This document shows positions 10,195-20,889 of a stretch of 64,000 bases of DNA, piece after piece. The notes below the pieces were generated by a model. That model searched no databases and was not told the origin of the DNA. It saw nothing but the letters and a program-made list of their open reading frames with translations. Positions within the stretch are counted from its first letter, which is position 1; every line of letters begins with the position of its first letter. Origin of the DNA: Tenebrio molitor. Taxonomy: Eukaryota; Arthropoda; Insecta; Coleoptera; Tenebrionidae. The position numbers and the translations under genes were made by a program. The stretch lies in the NCBI RefSeq assembly GCF_963966145.1, contig NC_091051.1, positions 2,790,001 through 2,854,000 of the forward strand, in the 5' to 3' direction.

Positions 10195-12151
10195 GAAAGA
10201 TCACAGAGGCACCGACAATAAAGACCAAAGCTATGAAGTACGTTCTCTTCGCCCAAATACTCTACAAGAACTCAACTGTCAAGGTTTTTGGGCTTCGTTG
10301 CAACCTAAATAATTTCGGATTTTTCGACGATTTGCTCATACATCTTGTGACAGAAAACGGCGAAGAGTTCTACGTCTTCCAGTTAAAGCAGAAAGAACAG
10401 AACAATCTCCTATTTTATCCGTTTTGTTAGCAGTTGTCGACGAAACACGAGTTTGGGTTGGCGAAATACTGTGAGAATTTCAGTCGAATCAGCGATAGAG
10501 ACAAGTATCGCTTTATTATTTTTACAAATGCGTATCCAAACCCGACTCGTTTCCACGAAGTTACCAAATTCGATGTCGAATGTAACGGGGACTGTCCCGG
10601 GAAGAAATTCTTTTTCTGGCCTTCGCCCAAAGACTGCAACAATCAGACTGCAAGAATTTACAATTTTCGTGTGAATGATGCGACTGAAGAAACTGATTTG
10701 GCGACGAGAGAAGTCTACATCAATTTCTTCAGTAGGTTCTCGTTTTATAGTCTTCAGAAGAACAATCACGACGTTCAGAAATTGATTGTCGACGAATTTG
10801 GCAAGATTTTCGGCACGAATGTTCCTTGTGTGGCAATGGGTTACATTAGTATTTTTCACTCTTGGAATATGCATGAGTTTTCGAAACTTGAATTTACTAG
10901 ACACGAATTGAAAGTGAAAATTTTTGACTTGATATTGTCGCCACACGTTATAACACCGTCCTGTCATAATTCGAACCAGAAGTTTGTTCTGCTGGACCAA
11001 GCGTTCTCAAAATTTGATTTTTCAATTGTCAAGAATTTGGACGAGAAGGCAGTTGAAAAAATCGGGTCGCTTCAACGTTTTGAACAACATGAAGATGTGC
11101 TGCACATCGGTAAAAACATGAAGTTTTTGATTAAAACTGTGACGAAAAGGAATTACAAGGAGAGTGAGCTCAAACATAAAATTGGATACTATCGGAAGGA
11201 GAAACCTCTCACAGTCAAGTTCCATCCAGCGAATGAGACCGCAGTTATCGCTACCATCTCGGAATTCCAAAGACACGACGACAAACTCCATTTTGTTTTG
11301 GCAGGACAAAATCAGATTGAGCTCGAGCGTTTGAACAGGTTTCGTATTTTTGAAACTTGGTACGATTTGGCAGAAAACGAGAGCGCCATCTATCGGTAGA
11401 TGATAAAGGAGTTGAAGATTTGCGTAATAGGGAAAGAATACTCGTATGCAGCTTTGTTCGGAGATGATCGAGAGTTGGCAAAACGAATCACCATCGAACA
11501 CATGTTTCAAATGTTGGCGGGAAAGTTTCACCACGAAGTTGAGAAAGAAACTCTACCGAGTCCTTACATATCAAGAGTCGTGACGACTACTCTGGTTAAG
11601 ATGGAATCCATCGACGAAATCTTCAACTCTCTTGTGGTTGTCAGTCAGATAGGCGATCTCAAAATAATAGAGGTGTTGAAGAAAAAACTAAACAAGAAAG
11701 TTCTTACTGTTGAAGAATATTTGACAAAAGACATAGTTTCGGGAGATGTGATTGTTTGCGGTGACAAGTTAACAGAAGAGGATTTAGAAAGAATTTGCCA
11801 AAAGTGCCTCACGACAAACATTCACCATTTTGAATATCACAGGAGAAGTTTTCTTGAGTGGATCTCGACCGTGGGCAGTATCGAAGGTTTGAAAAAATGC
11901 GACGTTGTGAAGAAACCTTGTGTGAAGGAGTCAGACATTCATGACAAATTCTGGAACAATATCAACGTTCTTTGTGCACGTTCCGGCATCGGAAAATCTG
12001 ATATGTCCAAAATTATCAAAAATACGTGTCTGCCGGATTATTTCCCACTGAAGACTAGTCTCAAAAAACACAACTCGTTCTTCAAAGATAGTCACGACAA
12101 CGCAGAAATTGTGAATTATCTTTGAACCAATCGCAGGACGATTTCGTCTTG
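10195..12151 (+). pseudogene. Broken copy 1 of the NACHT-ankyrin gene, N-terminal half
   Basis: Near-identical to 3022-4986 of the intact gene, beginning exactly where the intact copy has its splice acceptor. Lesions, read against the intact copy: a deletion of about 10 bases near 10240 shifting the frame; TGG to TAG at 10428-10430; CAG to TAG at 11397-11399; a lost base near 12121 shifting the frame just after the Walker A region; and insertion of a satellite-like array after 12151. Walker A remains as ARSGIGKS. The two long intact stretches (10434-11396 and 11400-12120) show that inactivation is fairly recent. It cannot encode the full protein, and there is no sign that the fragments are used. 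Confidence 0.9.
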
Positions 12152-13119
12152 CCATGCCTCCCTTACTAAATATCACATTACAGTAAACTTTACATTCGAT
12201 TCCTCTCTTGAAGGCGCTCCTTTTGATCAATAATAGTCGGACTCGTAGCTCTCTTAGTTTTCGAGAAAAATGAAGAAATTTTTTTTTTAATTTTTTACTT
12301 TTAGTTTAAATTTGCCGATTCGATTGACCATTGCTCCCTTACTAATAGTTATTATATTCCATTGGACTTGGTACTGTTGGATTCCTCTCTTCAACGTGCT
12401 TCTTTTAATCCTTAATAGTCGGGGCCGTAGTCCACTTAGTTTTCGAGGAAAATAAAGAAGACTTAAAAAAATGATTGTAATTTCAATTTAAATTTGCGGA
12501 ATTAATTGACGATTGCTCCCTTAGCCCTTACTAAGTATCGTTTTCCATTGAGCTTGACACCGTCGGATTCCTCTCTTCGAGATGCTTCTTTTATTCTATA
12601 ATAACAGTCGTACCCGTAGCCCTCTTAGTTTTGGTGAAAAATGAAGAAATAAAAAAAAAAAAACTTAGTATTCTAATTTGTGGATTCAATTGGCAATGCC
12701 TTCCTTACTAAATATCGTATTACATTAGACTTTGCACTGTTAGATTCCTCTCTTCAAGGTGCTCCTTTTGATCTACTACAGTCGGACTCGTAGCCCTCTT
12801 AATTTTCGAGAAAAATTAAGAAAACTTAAAAAAAAATTCTTACTTTGAGTCTAAATATGCCGTTTCGATTGACGATAGCTCTCTTAGTAATTATTGTATT
12901 CCATTGGACTTGGCACTGTTGGATTCCTCTTTTCAAGATGATTCTTTTAATTTATGACAGTCGGAGACTTAGACCTATTAGTTTTGGTAAAAAATGAAGA
13001 AATCTTAAGAAAATGATTTCTTTGTATTGTAATTTGTGGATATCACATAACATTTTAAACTTTGCACTGTTGGATTCCTCTCTTGAAGGTGCTCTTTTGA
13101 TCTATAACAGTCTATCATG
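12152..13119 (+). repeat. Tandem array of about 180 bp units inside the pseudogene
   Basis: About five full units and one partial unit follow one another, starting near 12152, 12328, 12511, 12694, 12875 and 13049. Each carries TTGGATTCCTCTCTTCAAG or a variant, then GTGCTCCTTTTGATC, a CAGTCGG(A/G) block, GTAGCCCTCTTAGTTTTCGA and an A/T-rich end with AATTTGCGGATTCGATTGAC. Units 1 and 4 resemble each other, as do 2 and 5, suggesting a higher-order period of about 540 bases. The array separates sequence matching 4986 of the intact gene from sequence matching about 5000, so it was inserted or expanded within the copy, replacing about a dozen bases. Confidence 0.85.
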
Positions 13120-13260
13120 CAAAACTTCGCTACATACAAGAAGATATTTTTCTTCTTCGACGGACTCGACGAACTTCACAGCGAAAATCTGCGCAATAGG
13201 TTGGACATATAAGATTGCTTCAACGTGTTCTCGGTAGAGATTGTTAGTTTCACCGATCAG
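13120..13260 (+). pseudogene. Continuation of NACHT-ankyrin copy 1 after the array
   Basis: This matches about 5000-5205 of the intact gene, including the Walker B segment (FFFFDGLDEL is still readable), with an internal deletion of about 80 bases near 13195 and a stop codon. The match ends at 13260, where sequence jumps back to a region equivalent to 4490 of the intact gene. Confidence 0.75.
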
Positions 13261-14880
13261 GATTTCAAAATAATAGAGGTGTTAAAGAAAAAGCTAGACT
13301 AGAATCTTCTTACTGTTGAAGAATATTTGACAAAAGACAAAGTTTCTGGAGATGCGGTTGTCTGCTAAGACAAGTTAACACAAGAAGATTTAGAAAGAAT
13401 TTACCAAAAGAGCTCTATGACATACACCATTTTAAATATCACAGCAGAAGTTTTCTTGAGTGGATCTCGACCGTGAGCAGTATCGAAGATTTGAAAAACG
13501 CAATCTTGTGAAGAAACCTTGCGTGAAGAAGTCAAATATTCATGCTAAATTTCGGAACCATGGCGTTGTTCTATTTTCAGTAGTTCAGAGCAAAGCGACT
13601 ACTTGAAATCTTTCAGAACTCAGAAACGTACCTACACTCTCTAGTGAAAGAAAAATTTAGAAACGGTGTCAACATTCGGGAAAATAAGGATATTCTAGAC
13701 TTGCCCTTCTAAACCGTTACGTGACCACGGAAACTATCTTCTTCTGCAAGTCTCGAGCAATACCAGTATGTTTGTGTCAACTCGCATTCTCCACTATTTT
13801 ATAATCGGAAAGTACCGCCAAAAGAGAAAAAATCTTGCTTCGTTGTAATACAAAGTGTCTATTAAAGAACATACATCAAGAGTCCTGTGGAATTGTGCGG
13901 CTCTTCAGGTCAGGTCAGCTCATTTATTTTTTAAGCTACAATTTTTTTTATTACTTAGTCTTTTACGTTGTCCCACAACCTTTTAGGTAAAATTTCCGCA
14001 CATTTTAAAAATACACCCTGTATATCATATTTTATAAAACCTACGCCAATGCAGTTTCCTTGTTTTAAAGCATATTTCCTAGAGGTCACTTTGCATTGGC
14101 GTACATTGTATAAAATATGATATACAGGGTGTATTTTTAAAATGGCCGAAATTTTACCTACGATGTTGTGGGACAACGTAGAAGACTAAAAGCAATTTTT
14201 TGAGACAGAAAATATTTTTTGACAGGATTTTTTAAATATTTTTTCCGAGTTCTACATGAAGCCAATATCTCGTGGTTAAAATTTGTCCACTCATTTCAAT
14301 AACACCCTGTATATACATATTTTTTGGTCGAACCATGTCGAGCCGTTGAAGCTGGCAAATTAGATCTCAAATGACAAATGCCAAATTATTAATTCTTAGC
14401 GTCAGTTGTGAATTCGGCGTTTTAGTTGTTTTGCTTGTGATTTTCTTCAACAGTCTATCAAGACTAAAACGTTTTTCCGTAAAAGTGTGAACTGTGAATA
14501 CCAAAAACAAGTTACGAAGTAGCGAAGGTAAGACATTTACGTTTACAGTAAGTAATAAATAAGCCAATCTTTTCAGTAAACCGCAATGGTTTTATCGCTA
14601 GAGCAAAACACTCTGCTAAACCTTCCTGAAAATATTTAGCTGTATCCATATTTTTTAGCGACCCTGTATAGTATCGGGTGTTCATTTAAATTTTTGACGA
14701 GACATTTAAATGAACTCTAGACGTGCAAAACAATGGTTTCAACACCGAGTCAAAATAATTTTCTTGATATCATTTCCAGAATCACCCAGGGGATTGTCAT
14801 TTTCATCCAAAACATAATCTGAGCTTGTTTCGCGACCAAGTGATTTGCTGAACATCGCCACAACACTAGATGAGCTTCAT
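13261..14880 (+). pseudogene. Older, fragmentary copy 2 of the NACHT-ankyrin gene
   Basis: Segments match the intact gene in order: 13261-13560 to about 4490-4800, 13660-13850 to about 5250-5470, and 14757-14880 to about 5630-5750. Stop codons and small deletions are frequent, and divergence is clearly greater than in copy 1, so this is an older remnant. The third segment is separated from the others by a foldback transposon (13917-14311). A short stretch at 14936-14965 resembling 4750-4785 may be a further trace. No ankyrin-repeat part is visible in either copy. Confidence 0.8.
13917..14311. mobile_element. Composite foldback MITE, copy 1 (5' truncated)
   Basis: The element has two inverted arms with CAGGGTG/CACCCTG ends around a short palindromic centre, as described for the full copy at 56453-57014. 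Here the outer left end is missing and the right end is intact (CACCCTG then TA at 14303-14311). The inner junctions ACACCCTGTATATCATAT and ATATGATATACAGGGTGTAT are both present. It sits within the older NACHT-ankyrin remnant. Confidence 0.85.
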
Positions 14881-16581
14881 ACCAAGTAATATGTCTAGAA
14901 TGTCCTTGTAAGAATGCGTGAGCGGGCGAAAATGTGTGTGAAGGAATCTGACATTTATAAATTACTTATAACAAATTTGTAATCAAGAAAACCTGAAAGC
15001 TTTACTTCAACCGGCTCTCAACATTCGTAAGGCTACACTCTAATTTAAGCTTTTTAATCAAGACTCATCAAAGACAAAAATATCGTTTTCATGTAGACAT
15101 TTTGTAACTGGAGACTTTTACAATTAGTGACAAATGTAGCTTCTCGTGTTGCGCTTTCCTCGAAGCAGCCGCCCTCGTCCTCTAAGTCTTCAATCAAACA
15201 ATTCATCCGAATTCCCACGAAAACGTAACGAGCTTAACACCACTTCCTCCGCACGTCTCTTCCAGTTTTCAGTTTTTCCAGTCAAGGATACTTTTGTACG
15301 ACTTCCGATAATCCGATTACGTAGCCAGGCCAGGTAGACGTCACGGATCTAGCTTCCCGTGACCCATCCAGAACACATTCCCGAGTAATTACGATGCTAA
15401 TTTGTCTCGATTTCCCGGAAAATTGTGATATGCATATATTACTCCAGAGTGTAAGCTTTAATTTAAATTTTAATTAAAATTTTTTCCCAAAGTAAAATTT
15501 CACGATTCGACTCGGTTCTGACTTCCCCGAATTAGTATCCCGAAAGCGGAATTAATTAGTAATTGTTTTGTTCGGGAGCGTCTACCTGTTTGTCTTTCGC
15601 GTTAATCCGTCTGGTACTATAGGTAAATAATATTTCGGGGGATTATGAGCCGATAAGGGGACACTTTTATATGACAAGGCTTGAGTTAGTGGGGATAATA
15701 AAACGTAACAAAATTTATACATTTTGTTGCCGTAATATATTTTACGTCCTCCTGGGACAACCCCACTCTTTGCCCTTTCGCCGAGAGACGTCGCTTTATC
15801 GAACAATCCCCAATGAAATATTTTACTAATCTTTTGTACACCGGATGCTGTTTTTTACGTCCATGTTTATTTACCTGAAAGGCTAATTTATGAAGAATTT
15901 TTTCAACGGCCATTCGCAAGATTATTTGTTACCGATGCCCAAGTAATTCCTCCTAATGAAATTTCAAACCTGTTACGGCCATGTGTGCTCTATCTCCGTT
16001 GGCTTATTTACATATCGCAATCCCTCAACTCCGTTTAAAACGAACGCACCATCGCCCATTGATTGATACGAGACTGTAAATTACAAAATTTCACTGCCAC
16101 ATCACAACTTGCTAATTCAATTAGACTACGATGACTGATGAGTGTGTTAGACCCCTAACATTTGCAAATTATGTCGTCTTCGACAAGAGCCGACGATCAA
16201 TCATTCAACGAATCATCGGTAATGAAATTGCGAATGGCAATTTTATCGGTAGCGAGAGAAAAATGAGACAAGAAGGATATTTTGACGGATTTTGATGGCA
16301 TTGTCATAAGAAAAAGACGCTGATCGGTGTTTTGAAAGAGGATCTGGACTGCAACTTCCCAACAACGTCACTTTACAAATTTCGCTTTGAAAGATTAATT
16401 AATCTTGAGTGGATTGTTTGCGAAACTTCGGCCAAATAAATATTGTTTGCGTCAAGGGTGGTAAGAAGGAATTCGATTCTTAGACGTCTGAAATGGTTTC
16501 ATTGCTCACGATCGACTCTCGAGGGTTTAAAAGCGTTTGGGAGTTGCAAAGACGCAAGAAGTAGATCGTGAGGTGGCTGTT
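14881..16581. other. Non-coding stretch, nothing recognised
   Basis: Apart from a possible 30-base NACHT-ankyrin trace at 14936-14965, no gene, RNA or clear repeat is visible. Frames are short and unlike protein. Confidence 0.45.
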
Positions 16582-17044
16582 TGTGCAGAAATTTTCACCA
16601 GGAGCTACTGGCTTCATGCAGAACTCGAAAAAATATTTAAAAAATTCTATGTCAAAAAATAAAATCACATTTATTTTTTGAGCTACAATTCTTTTTAATT
16701 GCTTTTAGGCTTCTACGTTGTCAAACAACCTCGTAGGTAAAATTTCGGCACATTTAAAAAATACACCCTGTATATCATATTTTATAAAACGTACACCAAT
16801 GCGGTTTCCTTGTTTTAAAGCATATTTCCTATAGATTACTTCGCATTGGCGTACATTTTATAAAACGTGATATACAGGGTGTATTTTTAAAATGTGCCGA
16901 AATTTTACCTACGAGGTTGTAGGATAACGTAGAAAACTAAAAGCAATTTAAAAAAATTGTAGCTCAATTTTTTGAATATTTTTTCCGAGTTCTATATGGA
17001 GCCAGTGATTAAAATTTCTGCACGCATTTCAAAAACACCCTGTA
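16582..17044. mobile_element. Composite foldback MITE, copy 2 (left end truncated)
   Basis: Same family as 56453-57014. Both inverted arms and the palindromic centre are present. The left outer CAGGGTG is lost; the right end is CACCCTG followed by TA at 17043-17044. The centre differs from copy 1 at scattered positions only. Confidence 0.87.
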
Positions 17045-20000
17045 TTGTCTGGGTCAACAGTAGCAAGTGAGAATCTGCCTCAAAAGCTTTTGAAGGAATT
17101 GCACTGCTTGGAATTGGCCAAACTTTAACAGAAGAATTAAAGAATTCTTGACCGTGGAGTGGTTCTTTGAGCTCTCCAAATTACGCAAGCCACAGAGAAT
17201 CTTTTTGCTTTAAATTTCTTAGCGAAAACATGTTCGTACTTGCACAATTCTGGCGAAATAATATTGATCAAAATTGAATAGAGCAAGTAAGAAACCATCT
17301 TAACAGCTAATAGTATGCTAATGACGACTTAGTCTTAGTAATACTCGCTAATATCTATTAAAGAGAGAGGAGAAGAGCCGCGTTGGATGTAATTCGCTCA
17401 CCTTTCAGAACCTCTTCCTCTTCATTGCCTCACAGAACGGTGTGAAAACTTCCATCTGAAGTATTTTTGTGCAACTCACTGTTACAAACTTAATTTTGAT
17501 TGAATGAACCGAAAGAGAAAAATCCCGGACTTGCCTCTCAGTCAAATTAAAAATTGGCGTCACGTAAGTATTTTAGGACAAATCCGTCAGAAAAGTGGTA
17601 AAACTCTGGATAAAGCATTAAAATCAAAGCCAAGACCGGAGCGGAATTGTGAAAGGCTTTGCCACTAAATGCAGAACGAAGCTTCATCAAGACTAGGCGA
17701 ATTAATTTCGCTGTAAGTTGCGGAGGATCATAGAGAGATTTGGGGAAACCGCGATTTGGGCCTGAAACTTGCGAAATTACTTTCATCTACACATGTTTCG
17801 TTTGGAAATGGAATCCGTTTTGCCAATTATATGATGGACCACCCCATTATCCCAACAGTTTAATTCGCACAAATATTTTCGACGAAGTAATGGAAACCGC
17901 TTGACGCCGCCAAGATTGATGACGTCCTCCGGAGACAATACCAGCTTGCGTTTTGCTCCGATTTTTGTAAAAATCGGACCCACTCCGGAAGGAGCGAAAA
18001 ATTGATCGCCTCCGATAGTGATCAATGATGGATCGCGCGGATGGAATTAGAGAGATCGGAGAATCCTCCGGTTTGCATGCATCGGTGTTATGAGGTCCGC
18101 TTTTAGATCGCTGATAGATGTTCCAATCTGGTGGTGGTACGTGGGCGGCGTTTATGACCAAATGAAAATTTTATCTGAAGAGGGCAGATAAATAGTGCGA
18201 ATAAAACCGAATCACCGGCCTTAATAGGCATCTTGCGCTTTTACTGCATTATTAAAAAAAAGAAAACGGATGGGGCCGAAGAGATTGGGTAATTAACGGA
18301 GAAAAACAAACAACGCGAATCCAGCAGCAGCAGCGCGTTGTTGTTCGACGGAGCTGGAAGGCTTGTTATGCTAAACTCTTGTCCTATTTTACGTCCGCCG
18401 ATTCGTCTATATAGATTTTTAACTTTATGGAATCCGCAGCGATATTAATATTACAAGCTTTATTATCTCGGCGATCCGATTTTACGACGGGTGTAACGCT
18501 CGTGATGATCTCTTACTGGAAATGTCAAAATTATAAATGAAAAACTGCGTTGTCAACCTGGCCGAGTGGGGGAATCACCGAAATAACAGTATTGGATAAT
18601 GTGTCTTGTAATAATATAAAGCTTGATGATATATTCAAAATGTCTTCGAGCGCCAAGTACTGAATCATCGGAATTGTGTGTAATTTGGCAACAGCGAGAA
18701 ACGCAGCTGCTGTTGTTGCCATGTTGCAAGTGTGATGCATTGGTTGGGGAAGAGAAATCACAAGATTTAACAAGCTCTCCTGGAAAGTTTTTCCAAAATT
18801 GGTTGTGAATGGTCAGCACGAGTCGCCACTGTGTCAATGGAACGCAACGTTTAATTGGTAACATGTGCAAGTCATGTCTGAATTAATCCTTGGAATTTTC
18901 AGTTCAGTGTCGTTGGGTGATCTACTACAGGTGCGTTTTTAATTTAACGGTAAATTAGCGCAAACTGTGTCGTAATTGGTTGAAAAACTTCTTGCGCACA
19001 TTTTTGTAGCTGGTGTGTTTTTTGAAGCACTTTTTTGCCCATCCACAAACGCTTTGGGGTCTTGAAATCTGGGCCATTCGCGGTCTGTGGAAAATTTTCA
19101 ATTCACAAAAGTCTACAGTACTGAAATCTGGCGTTCTCGGTGGCCACCACAGAGCCGAATTCATGAAACGATATCTAGCTAGATTTGAGCGGGATATTTA
19201 AACGCATTAAGCACAGCGATCCCCGTCACATCCCTGGCGCAATTTCATTAGGGCGCCTTTTCGAATTAACAGAATTTGATTAGCCCCGCCGCGACCGTTA
19301 CAACCCCCGTTTAAACAATTCCAATTAGGGTATTCATTTTTATTGCGCACAATAACAGAGGAAGCTTCCTCGAACGACTCTTCTCTCCGTTATCGATTTG
19401 TGCAAGAGACGTGCCTCGACTTTTACCAACTACTTCGCCGAAATGTCAGTTGATGGTCCAAATTATCTATTCCCACCCTCTCTTCAATTACGCTGTCGGA
19501 GCGGCCCGCGCGGGGTGTCTTTGCACAATCCCAACAAAATAGAGCCCTCCAGTGTCATGGCGGTAATTTAGAGGGTTCCGTGCGTCCTTTATCGCTTTTA
19601 TTGGACGTTTAGCGGCGAAAAGTCGATCACGACGGTCGTTCAACACCTACAAATCGGGGTTCAGCTCGTGACTGGATGGGTTTGGGGCTTTGCAAGTGGG
19701 AGAATCGCCGATATTGTTAAAATATGTATTCGTGGCGCGAGGAATAATTTCGGTTATACTTTTTCGATGCGCCATAAATCAAGCCCGGGGAATTACATGT
19801 GGGCTGTGTTAGGGAATGTGCGGTTGCAATAACCTGCCCCGCGGCAAGATTTATGTAAATATGGTTAAAACGATGCGATTTGCATAACGGGCATTATTTG
19901 GAAAAAAATCACACACGAATTTGTTTGGGGTAATTAATAGATGGCGGAAATACACCGGGATTGGTTGGAAAACAAACTGCTGAAACGTCGATTGTAGGTA

Positions 20001-20365
20001 AATATCTTCCAAGCGAAAAAATGGAAACGCTACGTTTTAGGAAAATTGGTCCGGCGTGGATTAATTTCATCGGTGCTTTCACTTCTTCTTATCGATCTAT
20101 CAATTCCTCTCTTATTTCTTCGCTCTGTTTTTTATGGTCATTCTTGCTTTTGGATGTTTGCCACCCCTCTCCAGATACTCATCGTATCGCTGCTCTTAGG
20201 CTTATTCCCTTTTATGGATTTGTACTTTCCTTTCTTTTTTCTCTTTTCCTTATTGTAAAATCTCACCCTTCATTATCAGTTTTCACAAGTTTTTATGTCG
20301 TTTCAAGATCAGATATTACTAGCTTTCTTATTTTCTCATTTCTCAACTGTCCAAGCTTTTGTATA
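17045..20365. other. Non-coding stretch; possible old 3' flank remnant at 17150-17220
   Basis: No protein-like frame or RNA gene is seen. The segment 17150-17220 weakly resembles the 3' flank of the intact NACHT-ankyrin gene (GTGG(C/T)TCTT then GCTCT). A short CAG run occurs near 18323. The segment 20075-20210 is an inverted relative of 22640-22790, probably a transposon remnant. Confidence 0.45.
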
Positions 20366-20703
20366 TACAGGGTGTTTTTGAAAGTTGTACAGAAATTTTA
20401 ACCACAAGCTGCTGGCTTCATGTAGAACTCGGAAAAATATTTAAAAAATTCTCTGTCAAAAAATCAAATGACATTTTATAAAACATGATATACAAGGGTG
20501 TATTTTTAAAATGTGCCGAAATTTTACCTACGAGGTTGTGAAACAACGTAGAAGACTAAAAGCAATTTAAAAAAATTGTAGCTCAAAAAATAAATGTCAT
20601 TTTATTTTTTGACATAGAATTTTTTAAATATTTTTTCCGAGGTCTACATGAAGCCAGTAGCTCGTGGTTAAAATTTCTGCACAACTTTCAAAAACACCCT
20701 GTA
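20366..20703. mobile_element. Composite foldback MITE, copy 3 (internally deleted)
   Basis: Both outer ends are intact: TACAGGGTGTTTTTGAAAG at the left and CTTTCAAAAACACCCTGTA at the right. The interior jumps from the left arm directly to the right half of the centre, removing roughly 200 bases relative to the full copy. Confidence 0.88.
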
Positions 20704-20758
20704 CAATGGAAATATTTCAATTTTTTCAATTTGAATTTCTTCATTCTCTATATTTTAA

Positions 20759-20886
20759 TAGTATATTATTCAATTAGCGGATAATGATGGCTATTACTCG
20801 TGAAAATGATTTTGTGTCACGAGCCGCAGGCGAGTGCCGCAATTCATCCCAGCAAGTAATAGCCATTATCCGCGAGTACAATACTA
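20759..20886. repeat. Hairpin element with ACGAG-core loop
   Basis: The left arm GGATAATGATGGCTATTACT pairs with the right arm AGTAATAGCCATTATCCGCG, and the outer ends TAGTAT and ATACTA also pair. The loop holds CACGAGCCGCAGGCGAGTGC. Three other hairpins with different arms but a similar loop occur at 37893-38093, 52536-52649 and 57501-57619. Confidence 0.65.
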
Positions 20887-20889
20887 CAT

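Noticed and set aside
12152..13119. Considered as a CRISPR-like or intron structure because of regular units
   Set aside because: Units are contiguous and diverged with no spacers, and no splice sites bound the array.
17098..17116. Short match to the MGSANSKQ exon region (TGCTTGGAATTGGCC)
   Set aside because: Fewer than 20 bases match and the flanks do not, so chance is likely.
18559..18569. TGGCCGAGTGG resembles the A box of a Ser/Leu tRNA
   Set aside because: There is no B box within the next 100 bases and no acceptor stem can be paired.
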